From Verrucomicrobiota bacterium (GTDB lineage Bacteria > Verrucomicrobiota > Verrucomicrobiia > Limisphaerales > JACRJZ01), in assembly GCA_016219875.1 (NCBI GenBank), contig JACRJZ010000039.1:1-62660 (forward strand): DNA of 62,660 nt, in the 5' to 3' direction. Made by a program: the position numbers and the translations under genes. The stretch's first letter is position 1. The number at the start of each line of letters is the position of its first letter. This document shows, in pieces, positions 28,601 to 35,522 of this stretch. The notes below the pieces were generated by a model. The model did not search any database, was not told where the DNA came from, and was given only the letters and a program-made list of their open reading frames with translations.

Positions 28601-28832
28601 CGATCTCGCCCAACAGCTCGTAGTCCCCAAACCGCGTCGGGGCCGGAGCGGATGCCGTCTTGGACGGGCCGGAGCGGGTCGGCACGGTCTTCACGGCACT
28701 GCCTGTTTCTTCAGCCTCGGTCGCCGCCAGAATGGAGAGGCCCTCGCGCACGAGGCAGTGCGGGCAGAGGCCCGACGGGGCGTCGGCGCCCAGTCGAGTG
28801 CCGCATTCCGGGCAAGAGGTCGTTGTGTTCAT
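25662..28832 (-). CDS. WD40-repeat Ser/Thr protein kinase
   Basis: About 1056 residues from the ATG at 28832. The N-terminus is a zinc ribbon (CPECGTRL, then CPHC). The Ser/Thr kinase domain (about 68-335) shows GEIAHGGMGVVWHARQ, the catalytic HRDLKPTNILLD and the DFG in LTDFGLAKL. One membrane helix follows (about 360-382; AVAILLGLLVGITVAGLSVV), and the rest is a long series of WD40 repeats with SPDGRTLATGG and LWD/LWS endings. The architecture predicts a cytoplasmic kinase and an external beta-propeller. The family is abundant in Planctomycetota and Verrucomicrobiota. It lies 245 bp downstream of an ECF sigma gene on the same strand, a recurring pairing in these phyla. Confidence 0.95.
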   Translation of the reverse strand: MNTTTSCPECGTRLGADAPSGLCPHCLVREGLSILAATEAEETGSAVKTVPTRSGPSKTASAPAPTRFGDYELLGEIAHGGMGVVWHARQISLHRSVALKMIRSGGLATGVEVQRFHTEAEAAARLDHPNIVPIYDVGEHEGQHYFTMKLVEGGSLAEAIGGRPMPVRRAVPLLAKIARAVHFAHQRGILHRDLKPTNILLDAHGEPQLTDFGLAKLAERESSLTQSVAVMGSASYMAPEQARGQARELTTAADIYSLGTILFELLTGQAPFRGASFVETLRLVVEQDPVWPTALSADVDRDLKTICLKCLEKQPQHRYPSAEALALDLERWLAGETVLARPATAWERTVKWAKRKPAVAILLGLLVGITVAGLSVVVWEWRRTEANARALRRSLYAADINLAQRALNENHLGRAVELVQKYGRPRPGEEELRGFEWRYLWQATRGTEERTLAHDGFVETVAFSPDGQTLASLGRDSCVRLWDVTTGRALTNLTGIDVPADHETALFFSPDSRLLVAAIPVNGSVNALWIWETATWRLGGRFSAVKQPVFFLPDADTLVARVTGGAVTWDTTTWQPNLGVAESFATLGRFRARSPDGRFLLTTPDDARVQVWDLTSHSQRGGFAINDAVYKGRRTPFALAPDARIAAAGNWHGEVHLWDTGTGREIAVWVAHPSPVFGLAFSPDGRTLATGGFDQAIHLWDVATRAKVGTLRGHLSEVWCVAFSPDGRRIASGGKDMTVKLWSARPQTEEASLAGARLPIAFLAHGAQLMAVKTSHEIAVWDTATHQELWSLNLTNGVAHELTSLAVSANGELLAAGTSQGEVLLRSQNDAVPRLRFTAHSRRVIGLEMSPDLRRLAAAGPEGVKVWSLSSREMLADFEGAAPPLAFSPDGTKLATAGSNYTVLLWDLSSAQRLATLAGHKWGLQSLAFSPDSRRLVSSSIDGTARVWRADTGEVLAVLTGHKEGIPCVAFSPDGKTLATGSTDDTVKLWSMENFQELLTLPDFGDDVSMVLFSPDGRTLVAGGTAPGPEIKSVRIWKAPTLAEIQAEERTRKPRR

Positions 28833-29077
28833 GAGAGAACTCCGGCTCGATTCGCCAACGGCGGTGGTGGCGGGCAAAGCTTGCATGGATTGGCTCGGAG
28901 AATCAACACCCGGCACGGCCACTTCCGAAGAGGGCGGTGGTCGGCCGACGCGCCGCTCTGTCGAGGTGCATGGCTCCGTTTCGATCTATAGGTCTTCGGT
29001 TTCAGTTTTGAGCCGGCGTGCCGGCTTCCATTTCTTCCTACCGAAGAACGAGAGCAAGGTTACGGCAGCGCCTGCGA

Positions 29078-29830
29078 TCATTGGCTGAGCACGGCCAACA
29101 GATACCGCAACTCCTCATCCACCTCTGCCGGGCTGGCCACGGTGTGCGCGATTTCTTCGCGCAGCAACTGGCCGTAGCGATGGCGCAGGCGATGCACGGC
29201 GACCTTCACCGCGCCCTCGCTCAGACCCAGCCGTGCCCCCACTTCCGCGTAGGCGAGTCCCGATCGCTCGCCGGTGAGCGTGGGTTTAAGGGCGTCGAAG
29301 AGCGCGGCCTTGCCGGTGGAGGCGCAATCTTCGCGCAGCCGGTCGAGCACGCGCTCCAACAAAGTGAGTGCCCAGCGACGCTCGAAAAGCTTGTCGGGAG
29401 TGACGTTGTCCGTTGGCTCCTGCGTGTAGCGCGTCTCACCGGCGGCAGCATCCAACGGGAGGAGGTGTTGGCCGCCGCCGCGCTTGAGCGCGCGCGCCTT
29501 CTCCCACTCGTGCATCAGGAAGTGCTTCATCGAAGCCAGCAGGAACGAGCGGAAACGTCCGCGCCGTCGGTCTGCGCAGGCGAAGAAGTGGCTCTGCAGC
29601 AGCCGCGCAAAGAACTCCTGGGTCAGGTCCTGGGCATCATGCGGGCCGTAGCCTTGGCGGCGCACGAAGGCGTAGAGTGGATACCAGTAAGTCTGGCAGA
29701 GTTGCGTGATGGCCTCGTGCGCCTGGGGAGACTGGCTCTCTCCCGCGCTGAGCACAACGCTCCAGTGCGTGGTCACGAACACGCCGGGCGCGCTGGCAGC
29801 CATCTCGTTTGATGAGTTGTGGTCGGGCAT
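29078..29830 (-). CDS. ECF-type RNA polymerase sigma factor, kinase-linked
   Basis: A sigma factor of 250 residues. Region 2 has LCQTYWYPLYAFVRRQGYGP and DAQDLTQEFFARLL. Region 4 has the helix-turn-helix LGLSEGAVKVAVHRLRHRYG. The ATG at 29830 is chosen because it precedes the conserved FVTTHWSVV block by about 20 residues. There is no anti-sigma gene. The kinase encoded directly downstream is the likely regulator, by phosphorylation, as established for some ECF sigma factors encoded beside such kinases; for this gene it is inference. It is paralogous to the sigma factor at 205. Confidence 0.92.
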   Translation of the reverse strand: MPDHNSSNEMAASAPGVFVTTHWSVVLSAGESQSPQAHEAITQLCQTYWYPLYAFVRRQGYGPHDAQDLTQEFFARLLQSHFFACADRRRGRFRSFLLASMKHFLMHEWEKARALKRGGGQHLLPLDAAAGETRYTQEPTDNVTPDKLFERRWALTLLERVLDRLREDCASTGKAALFDALKPTLTGERSGLAYAEVGARLGLSEGAVKVAVHRLRHRYGQLLREEIAHTVASPAEVDEELRYLLAVLSQ

Positions 29831-30139
29831 GCGGCTTTCGGGAGCTTGCGTAAACAACCGGCTCCAGGAAGTCAAGGAATGGCGCGGAAGTTCGCGCCCT
29901 CGCCGCCAGTCAAAACTGAGTTGGTCCGGTCATGTCGGTGCCGGGAGTTTGAGTCATCTCGCGCCTCCTCTCCAGGCGCTGGGAAGACTGCTCCGCTGAA
30001 TCCACGCCAATAGAGGATTAGTCTTTGGCAATTCCAGTCTAGCCAAGCAATTCTTAAATCCCGAAGTCTCTATCCACAGCAAAATGAATAGCGACACTCA
30101 GTAGAAGCATCGGCATCACCGCAATCTTTTTTTCGGCCT
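29831..30139. promoter_or_regulatory. Upstream region of the ETF/hydrogenase block
   Basis: A 309-bp non-coding gap, more A/T-rich near its right end. It contains the interrupted palindrome TTGGC-N12-GCCAA at 30025-30046, which could be a dimeric operator. No convincing promoter hexamers or strong ribosome-binding site before the etfB ATG could be picked out. Confidence 0.35.
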
Positions 30140-30916
30140 ATGAACATCTTCGTCCTTCTGAAGTTGGTGCCGGACACCGTGGAAGAGTTGGAAATCGCGG
30201 GCGACGGCAAGTCGCTCGAGGCGGAAGTCCTAAGGTTCAAACAAAGCGACCCGGACGAACATGCGGTGGAGCAAGCCATCCTGCTCAAGGAGAAATGCAG
30301 CAGCAAGGTGACGGTGGTGGCGCTGGAGTCACCGGAGGTGGATGACGCGCTGTTTACGGCGCTCGCCAAAGGAGCGGATCGCGCGGTGAAGCTCACCGGC
30401 AATCTGATCAATGCCCAGAGCTTCGCCGCGGCGCAGATGCTGGCCAACTTCCTTAAGCCCGAGGGCGCAAGTCTGCCGGCGGATACTTTGATCCTGTTGC
30501 GCGGGCAATCCATCGACGACTTGGAAGGTGAGATCGGGCCGTTCCTGGCGGAACTGCTGGGGTTGCCTTACGTGTGCGTCGTCACGAGCGTCGTGCCGGA
30601 AGGCGGCAGCGTGACGGTGATGAAGGAGTTCGCTGGCGGCTTGCGCGGGGAGTTCGCGGTGCCGATGCCGGCGGTGATCGGTATTCAGTCTGCCGAAAAG
30701 CCTCCTCGCTACGTGCCATTCGCGAAGATCAAGGCGATCCAGAAGACGGCGAAGATCGAGACGGTGGACGTAACGCCGCCGGACAGTCTCACGCGGTTTG
30801 GCGTGGAGCGGATGTACAAGCCGGAAGCCGTCGGTCGCGCGCAGATGCTCGAAGGCGCGTCGGAGGAAGTGGCAGACAAGTTGGTGGAAGTGTTGGCGAA
30901 GAACAGTCTGATTTGA
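30140..30916 (+). CDS. etfB: Electron transfer flavoprotein, beta subunit
   Basis: A 258-residue ETF small subunit, of normal length. Conserved blocks are FVLLKLVPDT, SDPDEHAVEQAILLKEK, DALFTALAKGADRAVKL, LLRGQSIDDLEGEIGPFLAELL and a C-terminal arm (PFAKIKAIQKTAKIETVDV). With EtfA it forms a cytoplasmic flavoprotein that accepts electrons from acyl-CoA dehydrogenases or other flavoenzymes. It is 13 bp upstream of etfA and first in a co-directional block ending in [NiFe]-hydrogenase genes. Whether it is a bifurcating or an ordinary ETF cannot be decided by eye. Confidence 0.93.
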   Translation: MNIFVLLKLVPDTVEELEIAGDGKSLEAEVLRFKQSDPDEHAVEQAILLKEKCSSKVTVVALESPEVDDALFTALAKGADRAVKLTGNLINAQSFAAAQMLANFLKPEGASLPADTLILLRGQSIDDLEGEIGPFLAELLGLPYVCVVTSVVPEGGSVTVMKEFAGGLRGEFAVPMPAVIGIQSAEKPPRYVPFAKIKAIQKTAKIETVDVTPPDSLTRFGVERMYKPEAVGRAQMLEGASEEVADKLVEVLAKNSLI

Positions 30917-30929
30917 GGAGGCAAAGCGT

Positions 30930-31901
30930 ATGGCAAACACAATTCTCATCCTGGCGGAGCAACTCCGAGGTTCACTCTCCGACATCACCTTTGAAATGCT
31001 GGGCGAAGGCCGCAAGCTGGCCAACGCGCTGGGCGTGCCGCTCTACGCCGCCTTGCTTGGCAGCGAAGCCGCGTCGCTCGCAGCGAAGCTGGGCGCGGCA
31101 GACAAGGTCTTCGTCGTGGACAACGCATCGCTGAACATGGCTCCAGCAAACACGACAGCCGCGGCGCTTAAAGCAGTGATGGACCAAGCGCAAGCGGGCC
31201 TCGTGCTCATCGGCGGAACCAACGTCTCGATGGGCGTCGGTGCCGTATTGTCTGCCAAGGCGAATCTTCCGTTCGTCAACTATTGCCGGGCCATCCGCGC
31301 GGACGGCGGTGCGGTGGTGCTCACGAGCCAGTTGTTCGGCGGCAAGATTCTTACCGACGTGAAGCTGACCGACGGCAAGGGCATCGTCAGCGTTTATCCC
31401 GGCGCGTTCCAAGCCGACGCGGGCAAGAGCGACAAGACGCCTGCCATCGAGAAGGTGGAGGTGTCGGTGGAAGCGCCGAAAGTCACCTTCAAGAAATACA
31501 TCGAGCCGGAAACCGGTGACGTGGACATCACGAAGCAAAACGTCCTCATCGCCGTGGGCCGCGGCATTCAGGACAAGGGCAACGTGGAATTGGCCGAGGA
31601 ACTCGCGGCCACGCTCGGCGGTGCGGTCTGTGCCTCGCGTCCGGTGATCGATCAGGGCTGGCTGCCGCTGAGCCGGCAGGTCGGCAAGTCTGGCATGACG
31701 GTGAAGCCTCGCCTCTATCTCGCGCTCGGCATCAGCGGCGCGCCGGAGCACTGGGAAGGAATGCAAGGCTCGCAGTGCATCGTCGCGGTCAACACCGATC
31801 CCAAGGCGCCCATCTTCGACGGCGCGCATTACGGCATCGTGGGCGACGCGCTGGAGTTCATTCCACTGCTGACCGACAAAGTGAAAGCCCGCAAGGGTTG
31901 A
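30930..31901 (+). CDS. etfA: Electron transfer flavoprotein, alpha subunit
   Basis: A 323-residue large ETF subunit. The C-terminal FAD domain carries the signature ASRPVIDQGWLPLSRQVG, then VKPRLYLALGISGAPEHW and AVNTDPKAPIFDGAHYGIVG. A good ribosome-binding site (GAGGAGG) lies 9 bases before the ATG. It is 4 bp upstream of the membrane Fe-S oxidoreductase gene, the usual position of an ETF:quinone electron acceptor, so ETF is probably its donor. Confidence 0.95.
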   Translation: MANTILILAEQLRGSLSDITFEMLGEGRKLANALGVPLYAALLGSEAASLAAKLGAADKVFVVDNASLNMAPANTTAAALKAVMDQAQAGLVLIGGTNVSMGVGAVLSAKANLPFVNYCRAIRADGGAVVLTSQLFGGKILTDVKLTDGKGIVSVYPGAFQADAGKSDKTPAIEKVEVSVEAPKVTFKKYIEPETGDVDITKQNVLIAVGRGIQDKGNVELAEELAATLGGAVCASRPVIDQGWLPLSRQVGKSGMTVKPRLYLALGISGAPEHWEGMQGSQCIVAVNTDPKAPIFDGAHYGIVGDALEFIPLLTDKVKARKG

Positions 31902-31905
31902 GCCT

Positions 31906-33891
31906 ATGGACACCAACCCCGTCTCTCTGCTCGGCTCGGCCGGGTTGTGGGTTCTGTGGATTCTGACTCTCATTGCCTTCGGCGTTTTCGCTTGGCGCAT
32001 TTACCAACTCGTCGGCTTGTTGCGGAAAGGCCGTTACGAGGACCGCTTCGACAATCTGCCCCAGCGCGCGGTGCATTTCCTGAAACACGTCCTTATCCAG
32101 CCGCGCATTTTCAACGAACGCAGCATCGGCTTGCCGCACTTCCTGATCTTCTGGGGCTTCGTCATCTACGCGACGTGCTTCAACTGGGCGCTGGTGCGGG
32201 GGCTGTTTCCGTTGCTGCCGGTGCCGTATCCCGATGAAGTCCCAATCGTCGGCCTGTTCCTGGAACTGTTCTCCGTGCTCGTGCTCGTCTCGCTGGCCGT
32301 GGCGCTGGTGCGGCGGTTGTTCTTCGCGCCGCCGCATCTGCACTTGAGCGTGGACGCGAATCTCATTCTCGCGCTGATCGGGATTTTGATGCTGAGCACG
32401 GTGTACGGCTCAGCGTTTCGCGTCGTGACGGAAGGCGGCGAGTTCAACGCTTGGGCGCCATTCGGCAGCCTGCTGGCGAAGGCGTTTTCAGAAGCAACGC
32501 CGCAGACCGCGCACACGATGATCGCTGCGGCCTGGTGGGTGCATATCATCACGGTGCTGTTCTTCCTCGTCTATCTGCCCTACTCGAAGCACCTCCACTT
32601 GCTCGCCTCGCCGTTCAATGTGTTCTTCAGCAACGCGGCCACGCGGCCTGTTGGCAGCCTGAACATCGTCGGTGCCAAGGAAGACATGACGGCGGGCGCG
32701 TCGAAGTGGGAAGAACTTACTTGGAAGCAAATGCTCGCCGGTTTCTCCTGTGCCGAGTGCGGACGCTGTGATCGCTCGTGTCCGGCGGCAACTTCCGGCT
32801 CCGCGCTGGAGCCGCAGCAAATCGTCCAGAAGATCAAGCAGCACTTCGTCTCCGTAGGGCTGAAGCCGCCGAACGGCACGCCGAAGCTCATCGGTGATGT
32901 GATCCCCGCCGCCGACCTGTGGACCTGCACCACCTGCATGGCGTGCATGAATTGCTGCGCGGTCTGGAACGAGCAAGTGCCCATCATCGTCACGCTGCGC
33001 CGGCATCTTGTGAGCCAGGGCGAAGTGGACCGCACTGTTCAGGACATGCTGGGCAGCCTCCAGCGTTACGGGAACTCTTTCGCGAAGTCCGACCGGATGC
33101 GCGCGAAGTGGGTCCAGACCGCTGGCCTCAAGATCAAGGACGCCCGCAAGGAACCGGTGGAGTATCTCTGGTTCGTCGGCGACTACGCGAGCTACGACCC
33201 GCGCTGTGTGGACATCACGGCGAAGACGGCCAAGGTCTTCGCGCAAGCCGGACTCGACTTCGGCCTGCTTTACGAAGCCGAGCGCAACGCCGGCAACGAT
33301 GTGCGCCGCATCGGCGAGGAGGGCTTGTTCGAGATGCTTAAGGAAAAGAACCAGCAAGCCTTCGCCAAAGCGCAATTCAAGCAGATCGTCACCACCGACC
33401 CGCACACTTACAACACACTCAAGAACGAGTATTCGTGGAACGGCAACGGCGTCGCCGTGAAGCACTACACCGAAGTCCTCGACGAGCAGATTCAGGCCGG
33501 CAAGCTGCCGCTCAAGAAGAAGCTCACCGGTCGCGTGACGTATCACGACCCGTGCTACCTCGGCCGCTACAACGGCGTCTATGACGCGCCGCGCCGCATC
33601 TTGCAGGCGCTGGGCGCAGAGGTCGTTGAGATGCCGCGCCATCGCGACAAGAGCTATTGCTGCGGCGCTGGCGGCGGGCGGATATGGATGGAAGACGCGG
33701 AGAAAGTGAAAGAGCGTCCGTCCGAAAGCCGCATCCGCGAGGCGGTGGCACTGGAGAACGTGCCGACGTTCGTGGTCGCCTGCCCGAAGGACATCGCCAT
33801 GTTCCGCGACGCCATTAAGACCACCGGCAACGAAGGCAAGATCGTCGTGAAAGACATCGCTGAACTAATCGCGGAAGCGATGGAGGGGTGA
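31906..33891 (+). CDS. Membrane Fe-S oxidoreductase (NarI-like membrane domain plus HdrD-like CCG domain)
   Basis: A 661-residue fusion. Residues about 1-240 contain roughly six membrane helices with candidate haem-b histidines in GLPHFLIFWGF, QTAHTMIAAAWWVHII and YSKHLHLL, as in NarI/HdrE-type cytochromes. Two [4Fe-4S] motifs follow (CAECGRCDRSCP near 282; CTTCMACMNCC near 342). The second CCG domain is complete (HDPCYLG near 547; CCGAGGG near 585), but the first has lost its cysteines (FVGDYASYDPR; EAERNAGNDVRR). Homologues beside etfBA are proposed ETF:menaquinone oxidoreductases. Predicted role: exchange of electrons between ETF or the Hdr module and the quinone pool. Confidence 0.88.
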   Translation: MDTNPVSLLGSAGLWVLWILTLIAFGVFAWRIYQLVGLLRKGRYEDRFDNLPQRAVHFLKHVLIQPRIFNERSIGLPHFLIFWGFVIYATCFNWALVRGLFPLLPVPYPDEVPIVGLFLELFSVLVLVSLAVALVRRLFFAPPHLHLSVDANLILALIGILMLSTVYGSAFRVVTEGGEFNAWAPFGSLLAKAFSEATPQTAHTMIAAAWWVHIITVLFFLVYLPYSKHLHLLASPFNVFFSNAATRPVGSLNIVGAKEDMTAGASKWEELTWKQMLAGFSCAECGRCDRSCPAATSGSALEPQQIVQKIKQHFVSVGLKPPNGTPKLIGDVIPAADLWTCTTCMACMNCCAVWNEQVPIIVTLRRHLVSQGEVDRTVQDMLGSLQRYGNSFAKSDRMRAKWVQTAGLKIKDARKEPVEYLWFVGDYASYDPRCVDITAKTAKVFAQAGLDFGLLYEAERNAGNDVRRIGEEGLFEMLKEKNQQAFAKAQFKQIVTTDPHTYNTLKNEYSWNGNGVAVKHYTEVLDEQIQAGKLPLKKKLTGRVTYHDPCYLGRYNGVYDAPRRILQALGAEVVEMPRHRDKSYCCGAGGGRIWMEDAEKVKERPSESRIREAVALENVPTFVVACPKDIAMFRDAIKTTGNEGKIVVKDIAELIAEAMEG

Positions 33892-33900
33892 GAAATCCGA

Positions 33901-34271
33901 AATCCGAATGTCGAAATCCGAAACAAATCCGAAGCACGAAATCCGAAAAGGCGGGCAAGTTCGGTACCCCAACGGGGTGCAGGTGAACCAGCCCAGGGCA
34001 AGCGAGAGCGCCGCCCTGGGGCATGGATGCCAAACGAGGATGCGCACCCTGAAAGGGTGCGGGTCGAGAAAGGTGGCATCGCGCTTCCATGTTCCGTCAG
34101 GCTTCCTCGCACCCTTTCAGGGTGCGTTCCATTTTCGACATTCACACTCAGGGCGGCGCTCGCAGACTCACTTGCCCTGGGCTGCTTCACCTTCACTCCT
34201 TTGGGGTGAATCGCCGCTACGCCCGCGCTGTTTTGAGTTTCGAATTTGTTTCGGATTTCGACATTCGGATT
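33901..34271. repeat. 371-bp long imperfect palindrome
   Basis: The outer arms (33901-33928 and 34244-34271) are a perfect 28-bp inverted repeat with core TGTCGAAATCCGAAACAAAT. Further in, GGTGAACCAGCCCAGGGCAA pairs with its near-complement around 34170-34192. The centre holds CGCACCCTGAAAGGGTGCG and its partner CGCACCCTTTCAGGGTGCG. Transcribed, it would form a very large hairpin between the membrane Fe-S gene and the Hdr/hydrogenase genes. Confidence 0.9.
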
Positions 34272-34313
34272 TTGCTTTCTCTCCCACTTTGAAGATCCAA
34301 CCAAAGGCTGACT

Positions 34314-35519
34314 ATGGTCGCAATGCTAGAACCTGAACTCTGCGAGAAGGGCGCAACCATCGAGACCGTCCTCGACACGCCGGAAGGCAAGCGCATCCTG
34401 ACCTGCATCCAATGCGGCATGTGCGCCGGCACTTGTCCTTACGGCGAATACATGGATTACCCGCCGCGCCGGATCATCAACATGCTGCGCCGAGGGTTCA
34501 TCGAGGAAGTCTTCAAGTCCGACTCGATGCTCCGTTGTGTGGCCTGCTACGCCTGCATGAGCAAGTGTCCGCGCGGCATCCGGCTCTCCGACGTGCTGCT
34601 GCCAATCGTGAAGGAGCAGACGCTGATCAACCAGCCGGAGATTCCCGCCGAGTTGCAGAAGACGCTCCAGAACACGCTGCGCTACGGCAACCCGATGGGC
34701 GAATCGTCCCGCAAGCGCGTGAACTGGGCCACGGCCAACGGCACCAAGGTACCAATCATGGCCGAGATCAAACGCCCCGTGGACGTGCTGTGGTTCGTCG
34801 AGTGTTACACGGCTTACTACCAGCGCGGCCAGGACAACAGCCGCGCCGTGGCCAAGCTCTTCAACGCGCTGGGCATCGACTTCGCCATCCTCGGCAACGA
34901 GGAGAAATGTGCCGGCGACTGTGGCCAACTCACTTGGGAGTCGGGGTTGTTTGAGACGCTCACCGACTACAACATGGAGATCTTCAAGAAGTACAAGTTC
35001 AACCGCATCGTCACGGGCGACGCCCACGCCTTCAATGCGTTCCGTATCCGTTACCCGATGTATGGCTTCAATTACCCGGTTGAGCACACGACGGGATTGT
35101 TTGCGCGCTGCCTGCCGCAACTTAAGCCGAAGCTCACGAAGAAGCTCAATTACACCGTCACCTACCACGACGCCTGCTGCCTGGGTCGGCGAGCCGGGCT
35201 GTACGACGAACCGCGCGACCTGTTGCTGGCCATCCCCGGCATCAAGCTCGTCGAAATGACCCACAACCGCGTCAACTCGATCTGTTGCGGCGGCGGCGGC
35301 GGCGGCATGTGGCTGGACACTTTCTTCAAACAAAAAGGCATGGAACGCCTGAGCGAGCGCCGCGTGAAGGAGGCCATCGCGACGGGCGCGGATGTGATCG
35401 CCGTGTCGTGTCCGTACGAGATCTACCGCTTCGAAGACGCCTTGAAAGTGATCCCGCACGACAAGCCGATCATCGTGCGCGACGTGGTCGAACTGTTGGC
35501 CGAAGCCTTGGGAGACTGA
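34314..35519 (+). CDS. HdrD/HdrBC-like Fe-S protein
   Basis: A 401-residue soluble protein combining an HdrC-like ferredoxin part with an HdrB-like CCG part. The two [4Fe-4S] motifs are CIQCGMCAGTCPYG (about 32) and CVACYACMSKCPRG (about 76). The second CCG domain is intact (TYHDACCLGRRAGLYDEPRD near 284; CCGGGGGG near 324). The first is only partial (VECYTAYY; EEKCAGDCG). It is 3 bp upstream of hdrA, so it likely takes the HdrBC position in the complex. The altered first CCG argues against a canonical heterodisulfide site. It is paralogous to the soluble half of the gene at 31906. Confidence 0.88.
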   Translation: MVAMLEPELCEKGATIETVLDTPEGKRILTCIQCGMCAGTCPYGEYMDYPPRRIINMLRRGFIEEVFKSDSMLRCVACYACMSKCPRGIRLSDVLLPIVKEQTLINQPEIPAELQKTLQNTLRYGNPMGESSRKRVNWATANGTKVPIMAEIKRPVDVLWFVECYTAYYQRGQDNSRAVAKLFNALGIDFAILGNEEKCAGDCGQLTWESGLFETLTDYNMEIFKKYKFNRIVTGDAHAFNAFRIRYPMYGFNYPVEHTTGLFARCLPQLKPKLTKKLNYTVTYHDACCLGRRAGLYDEPRDLLLAIPGIKLVEMTHNRVNSICCGGGGGGMWLDTFFKQKGMERLSERRVKEAIATGADVIAVSCPYEIYRFEDALKVIPHDKPIIVRDVVELLAEALGD

Positions 35520-35522
35520 GCT

